Shown one piece after another: positions 35,244 to 45,300 of a stretch of DNA of 55,083 bases; position 1 is the stretch's first letter; the number at the start of each line of letters is the position of its first letter. The position numbers were made by a program, and so were the translations under genes. Source of the stretch: Pseudobutyrivibrio ruminis (GTDB lineage Bacteria > Bacillota > Clostridia > Lachnospirales > Lachnospiraceae); NCBI RefSeq assembly GCF_015057245.1, contig NZ_SVET01000018.1, positions 1 through 55,083 of the forward strand, given 5' to 3'. The notes under the pieces were generated by a model. The model was not told where the DNA came from. It worked only from the letters and a program-made list of their open reading frames with translations, and ran no database searches.

Positions 35244-35268
35244 GGCGTCGCGTATAGCGGCGCCTTTT
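35244..35268 (+). terminator. Probable terminator after the phn/nucleotidase operon
   Basis: A GC-rich 8-bp stem (ggcgtcgc/gcggcgcc) with a 5-nt loop is followed by only four T. The short T tract makes it a weaker call. Confidence 0.6.
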
Positions 35269-35319
35269 GATATTTGGCTATATTAGTTGAAGATTGCTTT
35301 TTAGATACAGCATCACTTG

Positions 35320-35328
35320 TGGTATAAT
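35320..35328 (+). promoter_or_regulatory. Extended -10 promoter of greA
   Basis: TGGTATAAT (TGn plus TATAAT) is 43 bases before the greA start. No -35 at 16-18 bases is convincing. Confidence 0.6.
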
Positions 35329-35370
35329 ACAGATTGAGAAATTATATAGTAAGAATTAGGAGGCAGTACA

Positions 35371-35874
35371 ATGGGCGAGCGTCTTACAAAAGGAGATATA
35401 GAAAAGATTCAGGCCGAGATAGATGAGCGCAAGCTAGTTCTTAGACCAAAGTTATTAGAAGAAGTAAAAGAAACCAGAGCACAGGGTGATCTTTCGGAGA
35501 ACTTTGAGTATCATGAGGCAAAACGAGCAAAGAATATGAATGATAGCCGTATACGTTATCTTGAAAAAATGCTTAAGTTTGCAGAGGTAGTAGATGATAC
35601 AAGTGCAGATGATGAGATTGGTATAAATAATACAGTTACAATATACATTCCAGAGGATGATTGCGAGGAAACATATAAGCTTGTTACAAGCATTCGAGGC
35701 AATTCATTAAAGGGACTTATTTCCATAGAATCGCCTTTAGGTGCAGCCATCCGAGGAAAGCATGTTGGTGATAAAGCAACAGTAAAGGTTAATGACAGCT
35801 ATTCATACGAGGTAGAAATTCGTAATATCGATAAGACTACAACTGATGAGGATGATCAAATCAAGCGTTATTAA
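35371..35874 (+). CDS. greA: Transcription elongation factor GreA/GreB family
   Basis: The 167-residue protein has an N-terminal antiparallel coiled coil whose tip carries GDLSENFEYHEAK, the acidic Asp/Glu residues that stimulate RNA polymerase to cleave backtracked RNA. A C-terminal FKBP-like domain (SPLGAAIRGKHVGD) follows. The RBS is aggagg. It is 17 bases before the next gene. Confidence 0.9.
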   Translation: MGERLTKGDIEKIQAEIDERKLVLRPKLLEEVKETRAQGDLSENFEYHEAKRAKNMNDSRIRYLEKMLKFAEVVDDTSADDEIGINNTVTIYIPEDDCEETYKLVTSIRGNSLKGLISIESPLGAAIRGKHVGDKATVKVNDSYSYEVEIRNIDKTTTDEDDQIKRY

Positions 35875-35891
35875 ACAGCGGGGACAGAATT

Positions 35892-37151
35892 ATGGTAAAG
35901 GAAAAGATTAGTCAACTAGGGGAGACAGTTCTTGAAAAAATAGACGGCCTAGATGTGAAGGAAAAGCTCATCGAGGGCAGCTTTAATCACTCTGATATTT
36001 TGAGAAACAACTTCATGTTAAAGGGTGCCTTGGCCAGTGAGGGTTATGACTGGTGGTGGCATAGCTTCACAGGTCACAACAAAAAGACAGGTGAGGAAAA
36101 GGCATTCTTTATAGAGTTTTTTACAATCAACCCAGAGCTTGGTGGGGATGAGCCAGTGTTTGGCCAGCTTCCAGAGAATAAAGCAGCAGGCAAAAAGCCA
36201 TCTTATATGATGGTAAAGGCAGGATGCTGGGGTGAGGGCGCAAAGCAGCTTCATCGTTTCTTTGGCTGGAACCAGGTCAATATAAAGGAAGACGCCCCAT
36301 TTTTGATTAGCGCAGATAACTGCTTCTGCTCAGAGACACGTACCCTTGGTATGGTGGAGGTGACAGAGGAGGATGCAGCAAATCATCCAGAGTGGATGTG
36401 CCAGTCAGGCAAGATGATTTGGGACCTAAACATCGAAAAGAACATTGCCTTCAACGTGGGTTACGGCGCAAGCTGGGCATCACGTGAATTAGAGGCCTTC
36501 GAAATGTTCTGGCACGCCGAGGGAATGAAGACATTCTTCAACGGCTCTGTTATATTAGATGGTGAAGAATATGTTGTAGATAAGGACAGCTGCTACGGCT
36601 ATGCAGATAAAAACTGGGGAAAGGATTTCACATCCCCATGGGTATGGTTGGCAAGCTCTCATTTAAAGAGCAAACTCACCGGTCAGTGGCTTGAAAATAC
36701 AGCATTTGATATAGGTGGCGGACGTCCAAAGATTCGCACAGGAAAGACATTTGAAAATGTTATCCTTGGTGCAGTCTGGTATGAAGGCGAGCCATATGAG
36801 TTCAACTTCTCAAAGTTCTGGACTCTTACAAAGACAGATTTTGCTTGCACCACAGATGGCGATGAGGTGGTTTGGAATATCACCCAGGAGACACCTCTTG
36901 CAAAGATAGAGGGCCACTTCACATGTCAGAAAAAGGACATGCTTCTTATTAATTACGAAGCGCCAAATGGAGAAAAGCGCCACAACAATCTTTGGAATGG
37001 CGGCAATGGCGTAGGCGAATTAAAGCTATACAAAAAGATTTTGAAAACCAAGGACAACGAGGATGGTTCTATGGCCAAATTCGATTGGGAATTGGTGGAC
37101 GATATGGAAGCTTATAACATCGGATGTGAGTTCGGTGAATATGATAAATAA
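35892..37151 (+). CDS. Tocopherol cyclase-like (AttH/lipocalin-type) protein
   Basis: This 419-residue protein is rich in Trp and aromatic residues. The segments EGYDWWWHSF and CYGYADKNWGKDFTSPWVWL match the tocopherol cyclase/AttH-like beta-barrel family. An anaerobe is not expected to make tocopherol, so another small lipophilic substrate is more likely. There is no signal peptide. It is preceded by greA (17 bases) and followed by pepD (20 bases), probably in one transcript. Function unknown. Confidence 0.7.
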   Translation: MVKEKISQLGETVLEKIDGLDVKEKLIEGSFNHSDILRNNFMLKGALASEGYDWWWHSFTGHNKKTGEEKAFFIEFFTINPELGGDEPVFGQLPENKAAGKKPSYMMVKAGCWGEGAKQLHRFFGWNQVNIKEDAPFLISADNCFCSETRTLGMVEVTEEDAANHPEWMCQSGKMIWDLNIEKNIAFNVGYGASWASRELEAFEMFWHAEGMKTFFNGSVILDGEEYVVDKDSCYGYADKNWGKDFTSPWVWLASSHLKSKLTGQWLENTAFDIGGGRPKIRTGKTFENVILGAVWYEGEPYEFNFSKFWTLTKTDFACTTDGDEVVWNITQETPLAKIEGHFTCQKKDMLLINYEAPNGEKRHNNLWNGGNGVGELKLYKKILKTKDNEDGSMAKFDWELVDDMEAYNIGCEFGEYDK

Positions 37152-37171
37152 ATAGTTAGGAGATTTATAAA

Positions 37172-38608
37172 ATGGCAGTATTAAGCAATTGTAAGCCAGA
37201 GAGAGTATTTCATTATTTCGAGGAGATTTGTAACATTCCTCACCCAAGTTATCACGAGGAGAAAATCAGCGCATACTTAGTTGATTTCGCAAAGGCACAC
37301 AATCTTGAGTATTATCAGGATGATTTATACAACGTAATCATGATTAAAGAAGCATCTGAGGGAATGGAGAATGCAGCTCCAATCATCCTTCAGGGACACA
37401 TGGACATGGTTGCAGAGCAGGATGATGACTGCAAGAAGGACATGCTTACAGAAGGTCTTGACCTTGAAATCGTTGACGGTTTCGTTACAGCAAAGGGCAC
37501 AACACTTGGTGGTGATGACGGAATCGCAGTAGCAATGGCACTTGCAATCCTTGAGGATGAGGAGCTTAAGCACCCACGTATCGAGGTTATCATCACAGTA
37601 TCAGAGGAAGTAGGTATGGAAGGTGCAGCAGGCATCGATGTTTCAATGCTTAAGGGCCGCAAGCTTCTCAACCTTGATTCAGAAGAAGAAGGACATTTCC
37701 TTGCAGGTTGCGCAGGTGGATGTCGTGTAGATGTTGAGTTCCCTGTAAAGAAGGAGTCTTTAAAGGGCGCACTTGTTTCAATCGAAGTAAAGAACTGCAC
37801 AGGTGGACACTCAGGTGCAGAAATCAATAAGGGTAGAGCAAACGCATCTTACGTAGCAAACAGAGTTCTCGCAGCAGGTCTTGAGGCAGGCGAGGTTTGC
37901 ATCGTAGATTTAGTTGGTGGAACAAAGGACAATGCAATCCCACGTGCTACAAGCGCAAAGGTTGTTACAACTCCAGCAGTTGTTGATGCTATGACAAAGG
38001 AAGCAGCTGCAATCAAGAATGAGTTTGCAATCACAGACCCAGAGATGGAAATCGTTATCACAAAAGAAGGCAATGTAGTAGTAGATGGCGTAAATGCAGC
38101 TCAGTCAGAGCGTTTCATCCAGCTCCTTCAGTCTATGCCAAACGGCGTTCAGACAATGAGCCACGATATCGAAGGCTTAGTAGAGACATCACTTAACCTT
38201 GGTATCCTTAATGTATTAGATGACGAAATCAAGTACTCATGCTCACTTAGAAGCTCAGTAGATAGCGCAAAGAACGCACTTATCCGCAAGGTACTTATGG
38301 TTGCAAAGGCATTCGGTTGCCAGACATCAATCCACGGCGAGTACCCAGCATGGGAGTATTTAAGAGAGTCTAGCTTCAGAGATGAGATGGTAAAGATTTA
38401 CACAGATATGTACGGCGAGGCACCAATCGTAGAGACAATCCACGCAGGTGTTGAGTGCGGACTTTTAGCTTCAAAGCTTCCAGGACTTGATGCAGTTTCA
38501 ATCGGACCAGAGATGTACGATATTCACACTCCAAAGGAGCGTTTATCTATCGCTTCAACAGAGCGTGTTTACAATTATGTAAGAAAAGTTATTGAGGATA
38601 TGAACTAA
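37172..38608 (+). CDS. pepD: Aminoacyl-histidine dipeptidase (M20 family)
   Basis: This 478-residue M20 metallopeptidase has the zinc ligands in GHMDMV (H76, D78) and GGDDGIAVA, and the catalytic Glu in VSEEVGMEGA. GHSGAEINKGRANA and the dimerisation (lid) domain follow. It is a cytosolic dipeptidase of the PepD/carnosinase group. It is slightly shorter at the N-terminus than E. coli PepD but complete. The RBS is taggag. Confidence 0.93.
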   Translation: MAVLSNCKPERVFHYFEEICNIPHPSYHEEKISAYLVDFAKAHNLEYYQDDLYNVIMIKEASEGMENAAPIILQGHMDMVAEQDDDCKKDMLTEGLDLEIVDGFVTAKGTTLGGDDGIAVAMALAILEDEELKHPRIEVIITVSEEVGMEGAAGIDVSMLKGRKLLNLDSEEEGHFLAGCAGGCRVDVEFPVKKESLKGALVSIEVKNCTGGHSGAEINKGRANASYVANRVLAAGLEAGEVCIVDLVGGTKDNAIPRATSAKVVTTPAVVDAMTKEAAAIKNEFAITDPEMEIVITKEGNVVVDGVNAAQSERFIQLLQSMPNGVQTMSHDIEGLVETSLNLGILNVLDDEIKYSCSLRSSVDSAKNALIRKVLMVAKAFGCQTSIHGEYPAWEYLRESSFRDEMVKIYTDMYGEAPIVETIHAGVECGLLASKLPGLDAVSIGPEMYDIHTPKERLSIASTERVYNYVRKVIEDMN

Positions 38609-38637
38609 AAACGTATCAAAATTAAGAGGAGGTTTTT

Positions 38638-39711
38638 ATGTTGAGAATCGGAATGCTTACAAGTGGTGGTGATTGCCAGGCACTGAACGCTGCAATGCGT
38701 GGTGTTGTAAAGGGACTTGCTGCAAATGTAAAGGACCTGGAGGTGTACGGCTTCTTCAATGGCTACAAGGGTTTGATTTATGGGGACTACAGACTCCTTA
38801 CTAGCCAGGACTTTTCAGGAATCCTTACACGAGGAGGAACAATCTTGGGCTCAAGCCGTCAGCCATTCAAGCTTATGCGTGAGCCAGATGAGAATGGACT
38901 TGATAAGGTAGAGGCTATGAAGTCAAACTACTACAAGCTCAATCTTAATTGCCTGGTTATCCTTGGTGGAAACGGTACTCAGAAAACAGCAAACCTCCTT
39001 CGCGAGGAAGGATTAAATATCATCCATCTGCCAAAGACAATCGATAACGATATCTTCGGCACAGATGTGACATTCGGATTCCAGAGTGCAATCGACATTG
39101 CATGTAACACAATCGACTGCATCCACACAACAGCATCATCACACAGCCGTGTGTTTATCGTAGAGGTTATGGGCCACAAGGTTGGTTGGCTCACCCTTTA
39201 TGCTGGTGTTGCATCAGGCGCAGATATCATCCTGCTTCCAGAGATTCCATACGATATCAAGAAGGTCATCAAGGCCATTAATCATCGTGCGGAAGAAGGC
39301 AAGGGCTTCACAATTCTTGCAGTTGCCGAGGGTGCAATTTCCAAAGAAGATGCTAAGCTTTCAAAGAAGGATTACAAAAAGAAGCTTGAGACTTCGAAGT
39401 ATCCATCAGTTTCTTACGAGATTGCAGACCGCATCCAGAAAGAAACAGGAATCGAAGTACGTGTTACAGTGCCAGGACATATGCAGCGAGGCGGAAGCCC
39501 AGATCCATATGATAGAGTGCTTTGCACACGCCTTGGTTCTGCAGCAGCCCAGGCTATCATGGATGGCGATTTTGGCAACATGATTGCAATGGTAGATGGC
39601 AAGACAAAGCGCATCCCACTTGAAAAGGTAGCTGGTAAGCTCAAAGTAGTTGAGCCAGATTGCCAGATGATAGAGGAAGCAAAACGAATCGGAATAAGCT
39701 TCGGCGACTAA
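38638..39711 (+). CDS. pfkA: 6-phosphofructokinase
   Basis: The 357-residue protein phosphorylates fructose 6-phosphate. The conserved blocks are TSGGDCQALNAA, GGNGTQ (110-115), PKTIDND (132-138), TFGFQSA and PGHMQRGG. The phosphoryl-donor loop has Asn where GGDGT is usual but keeps the following Gly, which favours ATP over pyrophosphate. PKTID with Lys is shared with the long PFK/PPi-PFK group. Donor specificity is therefore a prediction. SD aggagg. Confidence 0.9.
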   Translation: MLRIGMLTSGGDCQALNAAMRGVVKGLAANVKDLEVYGFFNGYKGLIYGDYRLLTSQDFSGILTRGGTILGSSRQPFKLMREPDENGLDKVEAMKSNYYKLNLNCLVILGGNGTQKTANLLREEGLNIIHLPKTIDNDIFGTDVTFGFQSAIDIACNTIDCIHTTASSHSRVFIVEVMGHKVGWLTLYAGVASGADIILLPEIPYDIKKVIKAINHRAEEGKGFTILAVAEGAISKEDAKLSKKDYKKKLETSKYPSVSYEIADRIQKETGIEVRVTVPGHMQRGGSPDPYDRVLCTRLGSAAAQAIMDGDFGNMIAMVDGKTKRIPLEKVAGKLKVVEPDCQMIEEAKRIGISFGD

Positions 39712-39744
39712 GCCAGGCTAATAAATAATAGGTAGGTAATTGAC

Positions 39745-41334
39745 ATGTCTTATATGGCATTATACAGAAAGTTCCGTCCGCAGACGTTTGAAGATGTAAA
39801 AGGACAGGACCATATCGTTACAACTCTTCAAAACCAAATAAAAAGTGACCGTATAGGACATGCATATCTTTTTACAGGAACAAGAGGAACAGGTAAAACA
39901 ACTATCGCAAAGATTCTCGCCCGTACAATCAACTGCGAGAACCCACAGAATGGTTGCCCTTGTATGGAATGTGCCATGTGTAAATCAATCACAGCCGGCA
40001 ATTCTATGAACGTAATAGAAATGGATGCTGCATCAAACAACGGTGTAGACAGCATCAGACAGATTGTTGAGGAGGTGGCATACCCTCCTACAGAAGGAAA
40101 ATACAAGGTATACATCATCGATGAGGTACACATGCTTAGTACCGGTGCTTTCAATGCCTTGCTGAAAACTTTGGAGGAGCCACCTTCTTATGTTGTGTTC
40201 ATTTTGGCCACAACAGAAGTGCACAAGATTCCAATCACAATCCTTAGCCGATGCCAGCGTTACGACTTCCATCGTATTTCCATCGACACAATCGCTGCTC
40301 GTTTGCAGGAGCTGATGGATAAGGAAGGCGTGCAGGTAGAGGAAAAAGCCTTGCGTTACATCGCAAAGGCTGCGGATGGTTCAATGCGTGATGGCCTTAG
40401 TTTGCTGGATCAGTGTATCGCATTTTACATTGGCCAGACCCTTACATATGACAATGTGTTAAAGGTACTTGGTGCCATTGATACAGAGGTGTTCTCCAGA
40501 TTGCTTCGTCATATCATTAATGGCGAAATCACCCAGTGCATTGGCATCCTTGAGGAAATCATCACTCAGGGCCGCGATTTGAATCAGTTCGTAAATGACT
40601 TCACATGGTATTTACGAAACCTGATGCTTATTAAGAGCTCAGATGATATGGAAGATGTGCTTGAAATGTCTTCTGATAACCTGGCACTTCTAAAAGAAGA
40701 AGCCCAGATGGTTGACATAGAGATATTAATGAGATACATTCAAGTTCTGTCAGCGCTTTCTAACGACATCAAATACGCCAGCCAAAAGCGAGTACTGATA
40801 GAGATAGCCCTGATAAAGCTTTGCAAGCCACAGATGGAGCAGGATATTTCAGCGCTCAACAATCGAATGGCAAACCTTGAGAAAAAGGTGGAAGAGGGAG
40901 TGCAAGTAGTGATGGCAGCACCTCAGGCACAAGGCGCCACACCCAGTGCAGCTCCTGTAAAAAAGGAGCCATTACCAGCAGCAGTAAAAGAAGAGGTAAA
41001 GCAGGTGGCAAGCAACTGGAACGCAGTGCTTGGCAAGGTGGCACCAAATATAAAAATGTATTTGAAAGAGGTTACTACAGTCACAACTAATGACTTGGGT
41101 GAGCTTGTGCTGATATTTGACCAGCCAGCAGGTTCCGAGCGTATGGCAGGAGATTTTGTTAATCGCCCAGAAGTTCTGGATGAAATCGTGGCAGCAATCG
41201 AAGGCATGATTCACAAGACAGTAACCATTAAAGTAGAGATTAATTCCAGCGGTGTTAGTTCACAGAACACAAAAACAGACGTAAGAGACTACTTCGCGGG
41301 ATTAGGTATAGAAATTGAAACTGACCCAGAGTAA
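39745..41334 (+). CDS. dnaX: DNA polymerase III subunit gamma/tau
   Basis: This 529-residue clamp-loader ATPase has Walker A GTRGTGKTT (45-53) and a zinc module with Cys64, 71/73, 76 and 79. Walker B (YIIDEVHML) and sensor 1 lie in ILATTEVHKIP. An Ala/Pro/Lys-rich linker and a C-terminal tau-like domain complete it. I see no obvious slippery A-run for programmed frameshifting. It starts the dnaX-ybaB-recR block. Confidence 0.95.
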   Translation: MSYMALYRKFRPQTFEDVKGQDHIVTTLQNQIKSDRIGHAYLFTGTRGTGKTTIAKILARTINCENPQNGCPCMECAMCKSITAGNSMNVIEMDAASNNGVDSIRQIVEEVAYPPTEGKYKVYIIDEVHMLSTGAFNALLKTLEEPPSYVVFILATTEVHKIPITILSRCQRYDFHRISIDTIAARLQELMDKEGVQVEEKALRYIAKAADGSMRDGLSLLDQCIAFYIGQTLTYDNVLKVLGAIDTEVFSRLLRHIINGEITQCIGILEEIITQGRDLNQFVNDFTWYLRNLMLIKSSDDMEDVLEMSSDNLALLKEEAQMVDIEILMRYIQVLSALSNDIKYASQKRVLIEIALIKLCKPQMEQDISALNNRMANLEKKVEEGVQVVMAAPQAQGATPSAAPVKKEPLPAAVKEEVKQVASNWNAVLGKVAPNIKMYLKEVTTVTTNDLGELVLIFDQPAGSERMAGDFVNRPEVLDEIVAAIEGMIHKTVTIKVEINSSGVSSQNTKTDVRDYFAGLGIEIETDPE

Positions 41335-41349
41335 TAGGAGGATTTAAAT

Positions 41350-41691
41350 ATGGGAAAAGGAAGAGGCGGATTTCCAGGAGGAGCAATGGGTGGAGCCAAC
41401 ATGGCCAACCTTATGAAGCAGGCACAGCGTATGCAGCGCCAGATGGAAGAGGCGCAGGCAAAGCTTGAGGAGACAGAAGTTACAGGCACAGCCGGTGGCG
41501 GTGTTGTTGAAGTTACAGTTACAGGTTCAAAGGAAATCACAAAGGTACACATCGATCCAGAAGCAGTAGATCCAGATGATGTAGAGATGCTTGAAGACCT
41601 TGTTATGGCAGCTACAAACGAAGCACTTCACAAGATTGATGAAATCACAGCAGCATCTATGCCAAAGATGCCAGGTGGACTAGGATTTTAA
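41350..41691 (+). CDS. ybaB: YbaB/EbfC nucleoid-associated protein
   Basis: The 113-residue protein starts with a Gly-rich segment (GGFPGGAMGGANM), then has the YbaB core (MKQAQRMQRQMEEAQAKLEE) and VHIDPEAVDPDD. It binds DNA as a dimer and is almost always encoded between dnaX and recR. RecR starts 4 bases after its stop. Confidence 0.95.
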   Translation: MGKGRGGFPGGAMGGANMANLMKQAQRMQRQMEEAQAKLEETEVTGTAGGGVVEVTVTGSKEITKVHIDPEAVDPDDVEMLEDLVMAATNEALHKIDEITAASMPKMPGGLGF

Positions 41692-41694
41692 TAG

Positions 41695-42294
41695 ATGGAA
41701 TATTACAGCAAAGAAATTAGCAACTTAATAGCGGAGCTAAGTGATTTGCCTAGTATTGGAAGTAAGTCAGCCCAGAGGCTGGCTTTCCATATATTAGGGA
41801 TGGATGAGGAAAAGGTTAACGATTTGGCCAATGCCATCGTGCAGGCTAGGAAAAATGTGAGATATTGCAAGCAGTGCTTCACACTTACTGATGATGAGCT
41901 ATGTCCAATTTGCTCCAACCCAAAGCGTAACCAAAACATCATCATGGTAGTAGAAGACACCAGAGATTTGGCGGCCTATGAAAAGACAGGCAAATTCGAG
42001 GGCGTTTACCATGTGCTTCACGGAGCAATCTCCCCAATGGCCGGCATAGGCCCAGGAGATATCAAGCTGAAGGAATTGATGGTTCGCTTGCAGCAGACAG
42101 ATGTAGAGGAGGTTATCATCGCCACCAACTCATCATTGGAAGGTGAAACCACAGCGGCCTACATCAGCAAGCTGATTAAACCAACAGGCATCAAGGTGAG
42201 CCGAATCGCCTCAGGAGTTCCAGTTGGCGGAAACCTGGAATACATCGACGAGGTCACATTGCTTCGAGCGCTAGACGGCAGAACAGAGTTATAG
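41695..42294 (+). CDS. recR: Recombination protein RecR
   Basis: This 199-residue protein has the helix-hairpin-helix (LPSIGSKSAQRLAFH), a C4 zinc finger (C58, C61, C70, C73), a Toprim domain (VVEDTRDL) and the Walker-like C-terminus (ASGVPVGGNLEYIDE). It acts with RecF/RecO in gap repair. The accessory TIR gene starts 23 bases after its stop with no terminator between. Confidence 0.97.
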   Translation: MEYYSKEISNLIAELSDLPSIGSKSAQRLAFHILGMDEEKVNDLANAIVQARKNVRYCKQCFTLTDDELCPICSNPKRNQNIIMVVEDTRDLAAYEKTGKFEGVYHVLHGAISPMAGIGPGDIKLKELMVRLQQTDVEEVIIATNSSLEGETTAAYISKLIKPTGIKVSRIASGVPVGGNLEYIDEVTLLRALDGRTEL

Positions 42295-42317
42295 AAAAAC
42301 AAAAGGGAAGAATGATT

Positions 42318-45300
42318 ATGAAATACGATGCATTTATTAGCTACAGACATTTGGAGCGGGATATGTTTGTGGCAAAGAGAGTGCACAAGGCTCTCGAGAC
42401 AACCAAGATTCCTAGAAAGATTCAGAAGGAAATTGGCAGAAAAAAGATAGATAGAGTTTTCAGAGACCAGGAGGAGCTTCCAATCGGAAGCGACCTGGGC
42501 TCTAATATTGAGGCAGCTCTTAGAGAGGCAGCCTTTCTAGTTGTCATTTGTTCTCCACAGACAAAAGATTCATATTGGGTAATGAAGGAAATCGACACCT
42601 TCATTGAGATGCACGGCCGTGAGAATATCTTAGCAGTGCTTGTAGATGGAGAACCAGCAGATTCATTTCCACCACAGCTTTTAACAGATGAAAATGGCAA
42701 TCTTGTGGAGCCTCTTGCAGCAGATGTTAGAGGTAAAAACAAGAAAGAGGTAAAGAAGAAGCTCAAGACAGAGACACTTCGTCTAGCTGCTTCTATTTTG
42801 CATGTAGATTATGACGATTTAAAGCAGCGCCATAGAGAGCGCCAGATGCGCCGCAATGTTGGGATTGCAGCAGCTATTGCAGCTATCGCCGTGGCATTTG
42901 GTGGATACACAGCTTACAACCTTGCAAAGATAAATGAAGAGTATCAGCAAAAGCTTGTAAATGAAGCTAGGGTAATTGCTGCCACATCACTTGATGTGCT
43001 AGATGATGGTGATGCCAAAACAGCAGCCTTAGTTGCAATGGAGGGAATAGGTACCGAAGAAAACGGCCGTCCATATGTGACAGACCCAGTGTTTGCGCTG
43101 TCTCAGGCTCTTGGCACTTATAATCTAGGATTAAATCTGGAGCATGATTTAAAGCTGAATCATGATGTAAATATTTCTGATTTTGCTATTAATGAAGATG
43201 GCAACAGAGTCATATCAGTAGATAACAATAACAAGATTTACATCTGGAATTTGGATAACGGTGAATGCACTTTTAAAAAGCCGGTTGATGTTGTTGAAGA
43301 GGAAGATGACAGCATTAGGGCCGTAGGGTTCGCAGGAGATATTGCTGTTGTTGCATCAGAGAATTATCTTCGCGGTTATAATGACCAAGGTGAACTTCAG
43401 TATGAATACGCGCCTGAGGATGGCATCACATTTGCAAAAGTAGATGACTTTGGAAAGTATGTGGCTATAAAAACAGCGTATTATGATGATGAATACGAGA
43501 AACATGATTATGTCGAAATTGTCGATGCTGCAACAGGTGAATCTTTAAAGAAATACGATAATCAAACGGAGACAGATTTTGGCGCTACGATGATGTTTGA
43601 TAAAGATGGTAAAACATTCTATATTGAGCATTTGCCAGGTAATGATGAAGATCCAAACTATGCAACAGTAATTGATCTTACAACAGATGATATGATTGAT
43701 ATTCCCGTTGAAGGCGGAGCAATTATGGATGTTGTTCCTACTAAAGATGGAGATGTTGCCATTGCCAGCATGAGTTATGATGCGTTGATGTCATATGAAA
43801 ATGCACCAATGCATATATATAAGTGTGATAGAAAAACCGGTGAAATAAAGTGGTCGCGAGATGTAGATTATATAGGAGGTGCACTTAGTACAAGTTATTC
43901 TCATATAGGAAGTAGAATCTTAGATATTGATGGAGTGGAATATCCTCAATTGATAATAAATGGCACAAAGAAGATGTACATCTTGGATTTGTACACAGGT
44001 GAAGATGTATGCTCCTTCTCCACAAACGGCTTTATTCAAAATTTTATGATGAGCGGAAGCAGCCAATTGCTATTTGTAGGAACTTCGGATGGAAAGCTTT
44101 CATATTACGATGCTTTAACAGGTGAAGTGGCAGATGATGGCTTGGTAGATGTTTCGGATTCATTAATTGATTTTGATATAAAAAATGCGGTATTTGTATC
44201 TTCTGGATTTAGAAGTCCAAATCTTATGGTATTGAAGTTTAAAGAGGATGACGATTATCTGGCACAAACAGAGATGGAAACAGGATTTTATGGCGGAGCA
44301 GCGGTAAGCCCATCAGGTGATACATTTGTATTACAGACAAGCAACGATGCAGCCTCAAATGCATACACCTGTAGAGTTTTCGACACAGTTACTGGAGAAG
44401 AAATTGGAACCATTGATATCGACGGTGGACGATACGGAAAACTGTATTATATAGATGAAGATACAATCATCTTCCCAACCTATAGTGGGACAGTAATTTA
44501 TTATTCAGTTAGCGATAAAAAGACTGAGGAAGTCAAAATATCAGAAGAAGATCTTATTAGTACTGATTATGCAATATCTACAAATTTGAAATATGTTGCT
44601 TATGGTGATGATAAGGAATTTTATGTAATCGATACACAAGCTCGAAAAATAATATACAGTGGAGAGGTTGATTTCAATTTCTGGAACATTGCTGTGTCAA
44701 ATGACGGAAGAACGGTATATGGTATAGATGTTTATGGCAAAGCATACAAGGTTAATGCCATCTCAGGGAAGTCAAGACCAATTTTTGAGGACTACAAAGT
44801 AAATGATATAAAGACAAGCCAAGATGATAATATAATTGCTGTCATAACAGAAGATGGTTATTTGAGAGTCTATAACTGGGATACCAAGAAAGCGGAAAAC
44901 GCTATAGAATATTATGGAGACCAATATTCTTATGTAGAATTCTCTAAGGACAACAATCTATTGTATTTACAGGGTGATGATTTGTATTTCCGTATATACG
45001 ATAGGCAACAAGATAAGAATGTGTTCCTGATGAGCAACCAGATTAATGACTTGTCATATACGATTTATGATGAAGAAAAGAATCAACTATCTATTTTCAA
45101 TTACACAGATATGTACATAATTGATTTGAATACATATGGATTTATAGATTATGCAGAGTACGGAAGATTATATATACCTCAAGCGCAGGTGATTGTTAGT
45201 GCATATGGAACAACAATGACAGAGTTCAATGTTAAAACACAGGATGACTTGATAGAAAAAGTAAAAGAAAAATATGGAGATGCTAAGTTAACAGAACTCC

